Below, piece by piece: positions 45,476-55,846 of a DNA stretch of 64,000 nucleotides. Origin of the DNA: Vibrio maritimus (GTDB lineage: Bacteria > Pseudomonadota > Gammaproteobacteria > Enterobacterales > Vibrionaceae); the NCBI GenBank assembly GCA_003263775.1, contig JYJJ01000057.1, forward strand, positions 248,001 to 312,000. The letters are read 5' to 3'. The position numbers were made by a program, and so were the translations under genes. The notes under the pieces are model-generated. The model was not told the origin of the DNA and did no database searches. It worked only from the letters and a program-made list of their open reading frames with translations. Within the stretch, counting starts at the first letter, position 1, and each line of letters opens with the position of its first letter.

Positions 45476-46317
45476 CTAGGCGTCGGTACTCACTTCTACT
45501 TCATAAGAAGTGAACTTACGAATGTTAATTACACCCGTATCTAGAATGAGATATTGGCCTTTAATGCCCTGAAGAACGCCGCTGACAACCGGCTCTTTAT
45601 CAAAGTTATGTGACGTTATTTTCGTTGGATGCTGTTCAACTGGATAGCTCAGTGGCGTGATAGCTTCGTCAAGCACTTCAATAGCGTCGTCACCATATTG
45701 AGCACGAATTTCGTCAATCTTATCCGCGACCAACGGCAGTAGTTGCTGAGCACGTTCAACCAGCTCAATAGGTTCACCATCTTGTTTCAGTAGCGTACGC
45801 CAGTTGGTTTTATCTGCGATGTGCTTAGCCAATTCCACTTCAATCAAACCTGAGATGTGGCGCGTTTTCACTTTAAGAATAGGCAAACCTTGCGTTGCAC
45901 CTTGGTCAATCCAACGTGTTGGGATTTGCGTGTGGCGCGTAATACCCACTTTTAAACTAGACGTGTTAGATAAGTAAACAAAGTGGTCAACCATGCAGTT
46001 TGCTTCCCCCACTCAGGCTCGCGACACGTGCCCGCATCGTAATGGCAGGTTTCTGGTTTCATGATACACATGTCACAGCTGGCAAGTTTTTTCATACACA
46101 CAAAGCAGTGACCCTGAGAATAACTCTTCTTGGTCTTCTTACCGCAAGATGAACAAAAGATGTTGCCCGTATGGGTTAGGGTAATGGATTTTCCCATCAA
46201 TGGAGTCAGTGCGATTTCTTCATCGCCAACCGGAAGGCGGTACTGAACGGTTGAGTCGAGGGAAGCGCGCATTTTAGATAGCGTTCCCGAGGCTAATAGT
46301 GACATGACATTACTCAT
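45476..46317 (-). CDS. DUF2797 domain protein, apparent frameshift
   Basis: A protein of about 280 residues. The N-terminal part is cysteine-rich (CSSCGKKTKKSYSQGHCFVC, then CDMC and CREPEWG), a likely zinc site. The C-terminal part contains FVYLSNTSSLKVGITRHTQI, which resembles a GIY-YIG-like core. One base is missing in a C5 run at 46006-46010; G6 on the coding strand restores EPEWGEANCMVDHFV. The function of DUF2797 is not established. Confidence 0.83.
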
Positions 46318-46520
46318 TATTGTGATTGTGGAACTATGCTATCAAATATATCGTTAAATATCCTTCGGCTTTTATAGAACGGTAATAAAAGTCAATGCTC
46401 CCAGCCCCAGCGGGCGAGGGACGTCATACAATCTAAATTTACCTATTGCTAATGTTCAAGCGCCAAGCTAGTTTTGTTGATGGTATTGTCAAAGACTTGT
46501 GGTGTTGTTGAGTCGTTTTT

Positions 46521-47813
46521 ATGAAGTTTTCGGTAAAGTTATTGTTGTCACTTATCCTCGTGACCCTGGTAGTGATAAGTAGCTATCGACTTTGGGGTGA
46601 CCAAAAACGACTTGTGGTATCGAGTGACAAATTTGGTTTCTTCGCGACTAATGATCAGTTTCAAGGTGGCGAGAGTCTCTCTACGCTTAAGAAAATGGAT
46701 CAAGGCGTTCAGCTCGATTGCACGCTTAAAACAAGCGATTACGCTTGGCCTTATTGCGGCGTCTCTGTGCACTTTTACTCAGATCCCCAGGTTGGACTAG
46801 ATCTTTCGGACTATCATACACTTGAGCTTGATATAGATTACGATATCCCTCCTAATGACGACCGTTCTCTTCGAGTTTACTTTCGTAATTACAACCCTAT
46901 TTACTCCAATACAGAAGATGAGTACACCCATAAATATAATGGCGTCACGCTACAAGCTGATGCAGGGAAAATCATCATTCCGATGCGTAATTTCCAAGTG
47001 ATGACCTGGTGGGTGGTGGACAACAAAATTCCTATTGCGCACGCTGCACCTGAGTTTACCAATATCAATAAGTTTGAGCTCGCAACGGGCTCAAATTCTG
47101 CTTTGGGTGAACACTCGATTAAAATCCACAGTATTACCCTAGTTGGTCGTTACATTGCCGGAGAGACGCTGTTTCTGTTTATGTTGGTTGTGTGGGTAGT
47201 GGTCGCGCTAATTGCGCTCTTATGGGAGCTACGTAACTATCAACTGGGAATGGAGCGAGAGAAACGAAGAGCCAGTTATCTGTCCCAAGTTAATCAGCGC
47301 CTTGAGAGTGAGAACATTAAGTTCTCTGAGTTAGCCCACCGTGATGAGTTAACGGGGATTCGGAATCGTCATGCGGTGCGAGCATGGCTGGAAAGGCAGC
47401 AGGCGCAAATTGAGGCCTCTTCGATAGGTGTGCTGTTTATCGATATCGACCATTTTAAGCGGATTAACGACACTTACGGTCATGGCGTAGGTGATGATGT
47501 GCTGCGTGAGTTTGCTATGGTACTTTCTGAACTCGTAGGCAGCAAAGACAAAGTTGTGCGTTGGGGCGGCGAAGAGTTCGTGGTGTTTTGCCAGCAAAAA
47601 TCAAATAGCGAATTGGTGAAGATGGCTGAGCAAATACGTCATTATGTCCACGCACATCTATGGGTGCATGGTGACGAGATGAGTTGTAGTATTGGAGTGG
47701 CGCTAGGACAAAATCATCAGGTTTATGAGACCATCAATTTTGCCGACGATATGCTTTACGAGGCGAAACAACAGGGACGAAACTGTGTTAGAGCGGTAGA
47801 AATCAGCAGTTGA
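46521..47813 (+). CDS. Membrane diguanylate cyclase (GGDEF)
   Basis: A 430-residue protein. It has an N-terminal membrane segment (residues 5-22), a periplasmic domain of about 190 residues that looks beta-rich, a second segment (about 215-238), a short coiled coil, and a GGDEF domain. The active motif is RWGGEEF, with the metal site in GVLFIDIDHFKRIND, so it should make cyclic di-GMP. The inhibitory RxxD site that normally precedes the motif reads GSKD, so product inhibition is probably lost. The periplasmic ligand is unknown. Confidence 0.9.
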   Translation: MKFSVKLLLSLILVTLVVISSYRLWGDQKRLVVSSDKFGFFATNDQFQGGESLSTLKKMDQGVQLDCTLKTSDYAWPYCGVSVHFYSDPQVGLDLSDYHTLELDIDYDIPPNDDRSLRVYFRNYNPIYSNTEDEYTHKYNGVTLQADAGKIIIPMRNFQVMTWWVVDNKIPIAHAAPEFTNINKFELATGSNSALGEHSIKIHSITLVGRYIAGETLFLFMLVVWVVVALIALLWELRNYQLGMEREKRRASYLSQVNQRLESENIKFSELAHRDELTGIRNRHAVRAWLERQQAQIEASSIGVLFIDIDHFKRINDTYGHGVGDDVLREFAMVLSELVGSKDKVVRWGGEEFVVFCQQKSNSELVKMAEQIRHYVHAHLWVHGDEMSCSIGVALGQNHQVYETINFADDMLYEAKQQGRNCVRAVEISS

Positions 47814-47848
47814 TTAGCGAGATCGAATTAGGTTGGCAAAGTGAAGAG

Positions 47849-48634
47849 TTATGGCTCTATATCTTGTTCGCGCTGTTCATCAGAGTCTTGGTTTGGAGCG
47901 TTTTCACTTTGTAAGGCTTCTGCTATTTCTGAGTCTATTTCTGAGTTTGTAACTATCGGCTCTTTTGGACCAAGAAAGCGTGGTTGAGTATGCATGACAT
48001 ATAAGTCGAGCAGCGCTTTGGTTCTTGCAAACACTTCTCGTAATCTCACTGAATACCCTGACTTAGACACCGGGCCTGCGACCGCGAGGCATTGTGCGTT
48101 GATGTCATAGTGCTGAGCGATAAACAGAGCGCGTTCACAGTGGAACTTTTGTGTGATGATAAGGAAGTTATCAGTATCGAAGATCTCTTTGGCGCGAACG
48201 ATAGAGTCTAGAGTGCGGAACCCAGCGTAGTCGAGGTGAATCGCAGGCTCCGGTACATTTGCTCTGAGCAAATCCCGTTTCATTGTCCATGGTTCGTTAT
48301 AGGAGCGGTGGGCATTATCACCACTGAGCAGAAAGTGCGACACTTTGCCTTCGTCATAGAGTTCGATGGCTGCATTTATGCGATGAGCGTAGTACTCATT
48401 GAGTGTACGGCCTAGATACTTGCTGGTTCCGAGCACGACAGCCACTTGAACGTTGTCTATCTCAGAAATAGAGGTAAACAGTTGGTCTTTGGCACGCCAA
48501 CTGATCCAGCGGTCAATAGCGACCACAGCGACAACGACAGCAAGCAAAGCGACAACGAGCAGGCGTGCACCACGTTTCAACAATGAAACTAGCGCACCAC
48601 GTTGCCACATTTCCTTATCAAATTTAAAGGTCAC
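47849..48634 (-). CDS. sanA: SanA-like DUF218 membrane protein
   Basis: About 261 residues with one N-terminal membrane segment (LLVVALLAVVVAVVAIDRW) and a DUF218/YdcF fold carrying VAVVLGTSKYL and FLLSGDNAHRSYNEP. E. coli SanA affects envelope permeability to vancomycin at high temperature. I chose the GTG at 48634 because it overlaps the upstream stop (TAGTG). A TTG at 48661 and an ATG at about residue 9 are alternatives. The acidic C-terminal tail is specific to this protein. Confidence 0.78.
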   Translation of the reverse strand: MTFKFDKEMWQRGALVSLLKRGARLLVVALLAVVVAVVAIDRWISWRAKDQLFTSISEIDNVQVAVVLGTSKYLGRTLNEYYAHRINAAIELYDEGKVSHFLLSGDNAHRSYNEPWTMKRDLLRANVPEPAIHLDYAGFRTLDSIVRAKEIFDTDNFLIITQKFHCERALFIAQHYDINAQCLAVAGPVSKSGYSVRLREVFARTKALLDLYVMHTQPRFLGPKEPIVTNSEIDSEIAEALQSENAPNQDSDEQREQDIEP

Positions 48635-48957
48635 TAAATCTGTCGATTCCTTTGAGCCCAAATGCCGATACCTATAAAGCTTAAAACCACAATGGAGAAC
48701 ATCAAACCTGGTTCGATGTTACTGAGAGCATTCTTTAACACTGGTGTGGCTTTAATGATGATCAATCCATAACCAAATGCGTTAAGAAGTATAAAACAGC
48801 CTGTTCGAATTACGAAATTAGTATCACGTAATGCGTTACGCATCAAACGATTAATGTCGGCGCCGAGCACGACGAGCGTACAAGCGACTAAAGCGGTAGC
48901 GATTTCTAGAAGATAGGGTGAAATAAACTGTCCGCCGGGCGCGAAGACATCAAACAT
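48634..48957 (-). CDS. DUF3392 family membrane protein
   Basis: A 107-residue protein with three hydrophobic segments (YLLEIATALVACTLVVLGA, then two more) that matches the DUF3392 family of vibrios. Function unknown. Its stop overlaps the sanA GTG start, so the two are likely cotranslated and may act together in the envelope. Confidence 0.78.
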   Translation of the reverse strand: MFDVFAPGGQFISPYLLEIATALVACTLVVLGADINRLMRNALRDTNFVIRTGCFILLNAFGYGLIIIKATPVLKNALSNIEPGLMFSIVVLSFIGIGIWAQRNRQI

Positions 48958-48997
48958 AACTAGGGTTCCTTTTCGTGTTCTGAGCGCTCAATTAGAC

Positions 48998-49027
48998 AAA
49001 AAAAGGCTCTTGATAACAAGAGCCTTT
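48998..49027 (-). terminator. Rho-independent terminator of maeA
   Basis: The stem AAAGGCTCTTG / CAAGAGCCTTT is followed by T7 on the minus strand. Confidence 0.92.
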
Positions 49028-49045
49028 GTGTGACATTGATTCCGG

Positions 49046-50734
49046 TTAGAACGCCGAACGCTTATATTTGCGATACACAGGCTGCCAGAAGTTCTCTTCA
49101 ATGGCTTTCAGTAGTGTCTCGTCAGTACATTCTTTCGCGACACCTTGCTCAATCGCCTTCTTAGCAACAGCGTAAGCAATACGTTTTGATACCAAGTGGA
49201 TCTCTTCTAGAGGTGGCAATAGCTGACCAGAGCCTTTTTGAGCAAGTGGCGAGCATTCAGCAAGTGCACGGCTTGATTCCATCAGCATCTCATCGGTAAC
49301 GCGAGACGCCTGAGCAGCCAATACGCCAAGACCGATGCCTGGGAAAATGTAGCTGTTGTTACACTGCGCGATTGGGTAAGTTTTACCCTCGACAACAACT
49401 GGGTCAAATGGGCTACCCGTGGCAACCAAAGCTTGGCCTTGAGTCCAGCGAAGAATGTCGTTAGGCGTCGCTTCAACACGGCTTGTCGGGTTCGATAGTG
49501 GGAACACGATAGGACGTTCGCAGTGTTGGTGCATCTCTTGGATGATCTCTTTGCTAAACAGACCTGGAGCGCCGGAAACGCCGATAAGAACGGTTGGTTT
49601 CGCATTCTTAATCACGTCATGCAGTGAGAAACCTGAGTTATCTGATTCCCAGTTTTGCGTATGGCTGTGCTTTTGTACCAAACGCTGCTGGAAATCGAGC
49701 AGGTTTGGCATACCTTCTTGCAGCAGACCCCAACGGTCAACCATGAACACTTGTGAACGAGCTTGCTGATCGCTGATACCTTCAGACACCATTTGCGCGA
49801 CGATTGCTTCTGCGATACCACAACCAGCAGAACCTGCACCTAGGAAGGTGACGCGCTGCTCAGAGAGTTTGCTCCCCGCTGCCTTACAGGCCGCAAGCAG
49901 TGAACCTACTGTTACCGCTGCCGTACCTTGAATGTCATCGTTGAAGCAGCAGATACGATCTTTGTAACGCTCAAGAAGTGGCATCGCATTTTTCTGTGCA
50001 AAGTCTTCAAACTGAACGAGTGCATCAGGCCAGCGACGCTGAACAGCTTGGATAAAGTCTTCAACAAACGCACGGTATTCATCACCCGTAATTCGTGGGT
50101 GACGCCAGCCCATGTACATAGGGTCAGCAAGACGCTGCGGGTTGTTGGTGCCAACATCAAGAACGATAGGTAGCGTGTAAGCCGGGCTAATACCACCACA
50201 AGCGGTATAGAGCGCCAGTTTACCGATAGGAATACCCATACCACCGATACCTTGGTCGCCTAGACCAAGAATACGCTCACCATCCGTCACAACGATAACT
50301 TTTACGTTGTGGTTACGAGCGTTGTTTAGCAGATCGTCAATACGATCACGGTTTGGATACGAGATAAATAGACCACGACCACGACGATAAATGTTTGAGA
50401 AGTTCTCACACGCTGCACCAACGGTTGGTGTATAGATGATTGGCATCATCTCAGTGATGTGATTTTGAACTAAACGATAGAAAAGGGTTTCGTTCGTGTC
50501 TTGGATGTTACGCAGGTAAATGTGCTTATCCATGTCATTGTCAAAGCTAGTGTACTGCTTGTAAGCGCGATCCACTTGCTCTTGAATGGTTTCAGTGGTT
50601 TCTGGAAGTAGACCTTCTAGGTTGAAGGACATTCTTTCTTCTGAAGTGAAAGCACTGCCTTTGTTAAGCAATGGCGTACTAAGAAGCGCAGGGCCTGCGT
50701 AAGGAATATAGAGTGGTCGTTTGTTGTTGTTCAT
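49046..50734 (-). CDS. maeA: NAD-dependent malic enzyme
   Basis: A 562-residue enzyme decarboxylating malate to pyruvate with NAD+. The signatures are IYTPTVGAACENFSNIYR near residue 100, the metal-binding FNDDIQGTAAVTVGSL and the dinucleotide motif FLGAGSAGCGIAEA. The start at 50734 follows AGGTAA; a longer frame adds nine residues without a binding site. It ends in a strong terminator. The frame is intact. Confidence 0.95.
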   Translation of the reverse strand: MNNNKRPLYIPYAGPALLSTPLLNKGSAFTSEERMSFNLEGLLPETTETIQEQVDRAYKQYTSFDNDMDKHIYLRNIQDTNETLFYRLVQNHITEMMPIIYTPTVGAACENFSNIYRRGRGLFISYPNRDRIDDLLNNARNHNVKVIVVTDGERILGLGDQGIGGMGIPIGKLALYTACGGISPAYTLPIVLDVGTNNPQRLADPMYMGWRHPRITGDEYRAFVEDFIQAVQRRWPDALVQFEDFAQKNAMPLLERYKDRICCFNDDIQGTAAVTVGSLLAACKAAGSKLSEQRVTFLGAGSAGCGIAEAIVAQMVSEGISDQQARSQVFMVDRWGLLQEGMPNLLDFQQRLVQKHSHTQNWESDNSGFSLHDVIKNAKPTVLIGVSGAPGLFSKEIIQEMHQHCERPIVFPLSNPTSRVEATPNDILRWTQGQALVATGSPFDPVVVEGKTYPIAQCNNSYIFPGIGLGVLAAQASRVTDEMLMESSRALAECSPLAQKGSGQLLPPLEEIHLVSKRIAYAVAKKAIEQGVAKECTDETLLKAIEENFWQPVYRKYKRSAF

Positions 50735-50943
50735 TAGGTTACCTGATATGGGAACAGTCATTCGGGAAGTCGGAACAATTAGGGCGTTAATTTAACACAT
50801 TTAGGGTGGGTTAGCGAAGTGCAAATGTTAACTAATTGTAGAATTTATCAAGGAAAAATCCGGCGCTTAGCACGACTGTCACTGCAACTGCGGCTTGGTT
50901 CAGGGTATACTCGGCGTAACCATGAGAAACCACTGACATATCC

Positions 50944-53294
50944 ATGATCTTACCTATCGACGCCATTGAACACGACGTTAAAAACGCACTCACTCATTCG
51001 CACCTAATTGTTGAAGCAGAGACCGGCTCCGGCAAGTCAACCAGACTACCAGTTTGGGCGATGGAGCAGGGTAGAGTGCTGGTGGTTGAGCCTAGGCGTA
51101 TTGCCTGTACGTCATTGGCAGAGTTTGTTGCCGAGTCGCTGGGCGACAAAGTGGGTGGGAAAGTCGGTTACGCGATTAAACTCGAGAATCGATATTCAGA
51201 GCACTCCAACATCGTGTTTGTCACCCCAGGCGTTGCATTGCGCTGGTTTGCTGAAAATCAGCTGGCGGATTTTTCTGTCGTGGTGGTGGATGAGTTCCAT
51301 GAACGTCGTTGGGATACTGACCTGCTGGTCGCTCTGCTGCAACAAAAACAGAGCCATCGCACCATTATCACTTCGGCAACCATTGAAGGACAGAAACTGG
51401 CGAACTATTTCGGGGCGAAACGACTTGTCGCCAGCGGCCGAGTTTATAAGGTCGATGTCACTCACCTTCGGGAAGACAGTCGCCAGCTTCCAGATAGTCG
51501 CTATCTTGATAGTCGAATCAAACAAGAGCTCGAACTACGCTTGGATGAAACTCAAGGCGATGTATTGGTTTTCTTGCCGGGAAGAAAAGAGATCCAGCAG
51601 GTGAAAAGTACCCTTGCCGCGCTCTGTGAAAGTCGTGATTTACTCGTGACTCCACTGCATGCTTCAGTGAGCGATGAGGAAAGAGCGCTGGCAATGACAG
51701 TACAATCGAAGCAAAAAGTGGTGCTAGCGACCAATGTTGCAGAAACCTCGTTAACCATTCCCAATATCGCGTTGGTGATTGATTCAGGACTGGAACGTCG
51801 TAATGTTCAGCGTAACGGTCAAACGACTCTTATGCTTACACATATATCGAAAGCCAGCGCAGCCCAGCGTGCAGGACGAGCGGGACGCGTTATGAATGGC
51901 GTTTGTGTGCGTTTGTATGGCGAACATGCGGCTCTTGAATCCGTTACGCCGCCAGAACTACAGCGTGAGTCCATTGTCGAGCCAATGCTTGCAGCAGCAG
52001 TATGTGGCCACCGTCTTGAAACACTGTCGTTTATTGATTCGATTCCGGAGAAATCCCTCACCAGTGCAAAGGCGCAGCTCCTTGAGTTAGGTGCGATTGA
52101 CCAAGATGGGATTACAGCTCACGGCCACAAACTTGCCCCATTGCCGATTGATACTGTTTATGCGGATTTGGTCACCAAAATGCCCACCAGGGTGCTCAAA
52201 GAGGTGATGATTGATCTTACGGCGGCTATTTGCACTACAGGCAGACTGTATCAACTAACCAGCAACGAAGATGTGCTGGAGCGACTTGAGCAAGAAGAAA
52301 AATATGGTTGTGATGGTGAGCTGATGGTGGGGTTGGTGCGAGGTCGGTGCTACTCAGGCGTTACTGTGGATCCAGACGCGCTTCGTGAGGCGCAAGGGTT
52401 ATCCGATCAAATGCGCGCTGCCTTTGAATTGCCCGCGCTGGAAGTTGCTTCTCGTTACGACAGAGGCAGTGGCTTGCCGAGATGATAAAAGCAAACCCAA
52501 AACTGGTGTTTGTCCGACGTGAGCGCAGGCGTGATGCCTTTGGTAATGGTCATATCGAAGTTTTACTGGGTAGAGCGAGCCGTTTAAAAAATCACGTTGA
52601 GGCCGCGTTAGTGCTGTCGACGCACTCTCTGCCTGGTAGAGGTGTAAAACAAACTATGACGTTAGGGACGCTCATGATTCCAGTGGATCTTGCTATGTTG
52701 CGGGAACAAGGTATTGGACAGTGGGAGGCAGGGGAAACTGAGCAGACGGAGCAAGGCCTAATTAGCCACGAACACCTTGTGTATGCTGGACGTACTATCG
52801 GTCACCGTATCGGTCAACCTCAGGGGGAGGCTGCACTTGAAGTGATCACCAAGGCGATAGTAGACGGTCATTTGTTTCCAGGGCTTGCACTCACCATTAG
52901 TCAACAGATGCAACATTGGCAGCTTTATCAGGATTTGGGGTTAGCCGAGGGAAGCGGTAGTGGCACCGTTTCCACCGTTGAGCAATGGTTCAACCATCAG
53001 TTGGCTGAGCTCGGTGTCGAGAACCAAGAGGATCTTGAGTTGATTGACGGCAGTGACTTTCAGTTTGAAGGGATCCCAGAGTGGGAATACCAAGATTTTG
53101 CAGAGAAATACCCGTTAACAGTGCAGCTTAGTGGGCTGGCGTTGTCAGTACATTATTTTGGTAAAGGAAAATTGGTGGAAGTGAGCTACCAATCTGGTTC
53201 GCGAAAAGAAGATCCAAGACGCAAAGAATTGCCTGCTTGGTCGGGGTGGCGGGTCAAATATCGCAAGGCAAGCCGAGTGTTGGATTTGCGTTAA
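50944..53294 (+). CDS. DEAH-box helicase (HrpA/HrpB-like), apparent frameshift
   Basis: About 783 residues after repair. Walker A is ETGSGKST (about residue 27), Walker B is the variant DEFHERR, followed by TSAT and the arginine-finger motif QRAGRAGR. A C-terminal region of 270 residues follows. The frame breaks at 52465-52466, where one more G restores DRGQWLAEMIKANPKLVF across the join. A chance ATGA overlap makes the second half look like its own gene. RNA targets are unknown. I do not call it hrpB, because the C-terminal region differs from typical HrpB. Confidence 0.83.
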
Positions 53295-53524
53295 ATGGTT
53301 CGGGCTTCGAATTAAATAACCATAAGAAACGATAGAGTGCACAACAGGTTACACAACAGAGTGGCGTTTGATGTTTGTATGTTCAAGAGATGTTGCGAGT
53401 TGGGTTTTTATATCACTTTTCTATGCGTTATATGGCTATAAAAGACTATTTTTATATATCCCATTGCTATATAAGCGAGTATGAATAATAGTAATTAGCG
53501 AGCATTCTGCAATCGGGAGTGAAG

Positions 53525-53911
53525 ATGTGTGATGATAAAAAATCGCCAGTGGAGTTTGATTACACCAGTTTTCTCGGCGAATCGTGCAGTAAAAAATGGA
53601 CTTTCCTCGAAGCTATTGCTTCGGTGGCTCCTGTGTTTGGTGAAGCGTGGAAAGAGACAACGAAGCAAGACAGTGATCCAGACAGCCGTCTATGGCAAAT
53701 TGCCTTGCAGTCGCTCTCTAGCCGCCGTAGTGATGAATCTAATTTGGTATCGTTGATCCGTATTGCAAGGGATGAACATATCGAACGTTTGCAAGTCATC
53801 ATGCCATATTCACTAGAGCCGGAACAAATCAGCAAGATACAGAATAAGGCGAATGCAGTGATTACCGCGCTGCCGGATGATGATGTGCTTATCGCGGAAA
53901 TTCAAGCGTAG
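53525..53911 (+). CDS. Conserved hypothetical protein
   Basis: A 128-residue soluble protein starting MCDDKKSPVEFDYTSFLGES. It follows GGGAG with five bases of spacing, which decides the start over a GTG six bases upstream. It is acidic and mostly helical. No domain recognised. It is convergent with purC and shares its terminator. Confidence 0.65.
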   Translation: MCDDKKSPVEFDYTSFLGESCSKKWTFLEAIASVAPVFGEAWKETTKQDSDPDSRLWQIALQSLSSRRSDESNLVSLIRIARDEHIERLQVIMPYSLEPEQISKIQNKANAVITALPDDDVLIAEIQA

Positions 53912-53922
53912 TTATTTAAATA

Positions 53923-53954
53923 TAAAGAGGGGAGCCTATGGCTCCCCTCTTTAT
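53923..53954. terminator. Bidirectional terminator between the 128-residue gene and purC
   Basis: The stem AAAGAGGGGAGCC / GGCTCCCCTCTTT has a 3-base loop and T runs on both strands. Confidence 0.92.
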
Positions 53955-53972
53955 TAATGATTTCACTGAGGC

Positions 53973-55079
53973 TTAATCGGCTATCAAATCGTATTCAGTA
54001 CGCAGAATATCGATGATCTCTTGCTTTGGATTCTCGCTCAGTGTGATTGGGCGTCCAGTAATTTTCTCTGCAATACCCGTGTATGTGCGAGAAACATCCA
54101 TCAATGCTTCTAATGGCAGCGCGTTGTCTTTTGCCAATGCTTCACGCTCTGGCATGCGCTCTTTGTTTAGCAGAATGTCTGGATCAGGGAAGTGGTTAAG
54201 TAGGAACTGGCGGAAACCTTCTTTTGAGTTTTCGACAATCTCACCTTGCTGATAAGCTTTGGTGTCCCAAATGCGCGATGAATCTGGCGTGCCAACTTCA
54301 TCCATGTAGATGAGCTTTTCGTTGCCTTTTGAATCTGTTACATAGCCAAATTCAAACTTGGTATCAACAAACGTTTGGTCAATCGCTTCCAGAGCTTGGC
54401 TGATAACGCCAAAGCCGTCTTTAAGCAGTTTTTCATAGCCGTCGATGTCGTTAGCGCTTGAGAAATTAAACGCTTCGAAGTTGTCGCTGATGTTTTTACG
54501 TGTGATGTTCACATCATCCGCTTCTGGTACACCTGGAATGCCGCGCAAAATGCCTTTTGTCGATGGCGTGATGAGAATGTCGTCTAGTTTAGAGTCTTTT
54601 TCTAACCCTTCTGGCAAGGTAATGCCGCAGAATTCACGTTCGCCTTTTTCATACGCACGCCACATTGAGCCAGTGATGTATTGACGGCAGATAGCTTCAA
54701 TCATTACCGGTTTGGCTTTTTGAACGATCCAAACGAATGGGTGAGGGATATCTAGAATATGGCTGTCAGCGAGGCCGTTGTCTTTGAACAATTGGAACCA
54801 GTGGTTAGAGATCGCGTTAAGCGCAGCGCCCTTACCAGGAACCCCACGAAGATCGCCTTCACCGTGCCAAATACAATCGAAAGCAGAAATACGGTCACTG
54901 ATAACCATAATGGCTAGTGGCGCATCTTCTGCCACATCGTAGCCATTTTGTTTGATTAGGCGGCGGCTATCTTCTTCAGTCAACCAATAGACAGAACGCA
55001 CTTTGCCACTGTGAACAGGCTTATCGGTGCGGATTGGGAGATCGTCGTTTACGGCTAGAACTTGATCAGCAAGACTCAT
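53973..55079 (-). CDS. purC: SAICAR synthetase (phosphoribosylaminoimidazole-succinocarboxamide synthase)
   Basis: A 368-residue long-type PurC, as found in vibrios. It condenses CAIR with aspartate in purine synthesis. Key segments are SGKVRSVYWL, ISDRISAFDCIWHGEG, ICRQYITGSMWRAYEKG and the late EFGYVTDSKG. The ATG at 55079 follows AGGAATGTC; a 26-residue longer frame has no binding site. A PurR box lies about 115 bases upstream. Confidence 0.95.
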   Translation of the reverse strand: MSLADQVLAVNDDLPIRTDKPVHSGKVRSVYWLTEEDSRRLIKQNGYDVAEDAPLAIMVISDRISAFDCIWHGEGDLRGVPGKGAALNAISNHWFQLFKDNGLADSHILDIPHPFVWIVQKAKPVMIEAICRQYITGSMWRAYEKGEREFCGITLPEGLEKDSKLDDILITPSTKGILRGIPGVPEADDVNITRKNISDNFEAFNFSSANDIDGYEKLLKDGFGVISQALEAIDQTFVDTKFEFGYVTDSKGNEKLIYMDEVGTPDSSRIWDTKAYQQGEIVENSKEGFRQFLLNHFPDPDILLNKERMPEREALAKDNALPLEALMDVSRTYTGIAEKITGRPITLSENPKQEIIDILRTEYDLIAD

Positions 55080-55193
55080 GGAGACATTCCTATCTGGTTT
55101 ACAGTCGCGATACTGGGCGACAACAAGTGGAAGAGTGGAATCACTCATAATTGCCACGCATCATACCAGAACTGTTTGATCCTGCCAGAGAAA

Positions 55194-55209
55194 AAGCAAA
55201 CGTTTGCGC
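55194..55209. promoter_or_regulatory. PurR operator upstream of purC
   Basis: AAGCAAACGTTTGCGC contains the perfect palindrome GCAAACGTTTGC (55196-55207). It fits the PurR consensus at nearly all positions, and it lies in the expected promoter region of purC, so purine repression is likely. Confidence 0.85.
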
Positions 55210-55300
55210 AATTAGTTATCAAACTAACGTTAATCGATGAAAAAGTACGCTTTGATAAGGGAAACACTTTACGTAACAGAGTGGTAATAAGTGACTTACT

Positions 55301-55330
55301 ATAGAACTAAGTATCATAGAGCCAAGTACA
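55301..55330. repeat. 15-bp degenerate tandem repeat upstream of purC
   Basis: Adjacent 15-mers 55301-55315 and 55316-55330 match at 11 of 15 positions; both begin ATAGA, placing a TAG near the head of each. Confidence 0.5.
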
Positions 55331-55367
55331 GGAAGAACAAGATAAACAAGAACGATGAGCGATAGCC

Positions 55368-55415
55368 CATCGTCCTGCAACTAAGTAGCAGTGAATTCCT
55401 AGCTGCAGGACGATG
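55368..55415. repeat. 12-bp inverted repeat downstream of sulA
   Basis: CATCGTCCTGCA (55368-55379) and its exact complement (55404-55415) are separated by 24 bases. It begins eleven bases past the sulA stop codon. There is no T run, so it is not a classical terminator. Confidence 0.85.
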
Positions 55416-55425
55416 AATCTAAGAA

Positions 55426-55827
55426 TTAGTGCAGGTAGTGCTCACCAGACAGGAAAATCACTTCACATTGATGGCCTAGTGCCAATGCATTCAAAGTCGC
55501 TTGCTGTTGAGTAGTGAATGAGCCGTTGGCGATGATGGCGCAGGCATTGCCAGAACGAATCGCTTTTTCTACCACTTGATATTGAGTAAGACTTACCGAT
55601 GGCTTCATTTGTACCATGTGATTGCCAAGCTTATGGAAATGCAGAACTTGGCTAGTAGACGGGCGAGGGCATTCTGCTGTTAACAAAATCCATTGAGGTC
55701 TAGATGTTAATTGCGACAACTTTTCAAGGATCTCATCCTGGATCCCACGTTGTGCAGCCGCATTGTCAAATGAAGTGTATGAGCGTGAAACATTGTATCT
55801 AGACTGCATTGAATTGTTGATTAACAT
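55426..55827 (-). CDS. sulA: SulA-like cell division inhibitor
   Basis: A 133-residue protein with the SulA-type core QWILLTAECPRPSTSQVLHF and VVEKAIRSGNACAIIANGSF. SulA blocks FtsZ polymerisation during the SOS response. It is shorter than E. coli SulA (169). A LexA box directly upstream supports the call. The ATG at 55827 follows AAGGAACAGG. Confidence 0.8.
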   Translation of the reverse strand: MLINNSMQSRYNVSRSYTSFDNAAAQRGIQDEILEKLSQLTSRPQWILLTAECPRPSTSQVLHFHKLGNHMVQMKPSVSLTQYQVVEKAIRSGNACAIIANGSFTTQQQATLNALALGHQCEVIFLSGEHYLH

Positions 55828-55846
55828 AACCCTGTTCCTTTATACA

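Noticed and set aside
52482..53294. A separate downstream gene starting with an ATGA overlap after the helicase
   Set aside because: One added G at 52465-52466 joins the frames into one continuous helicase, and the window has many such losses. The overlap looks accidental.
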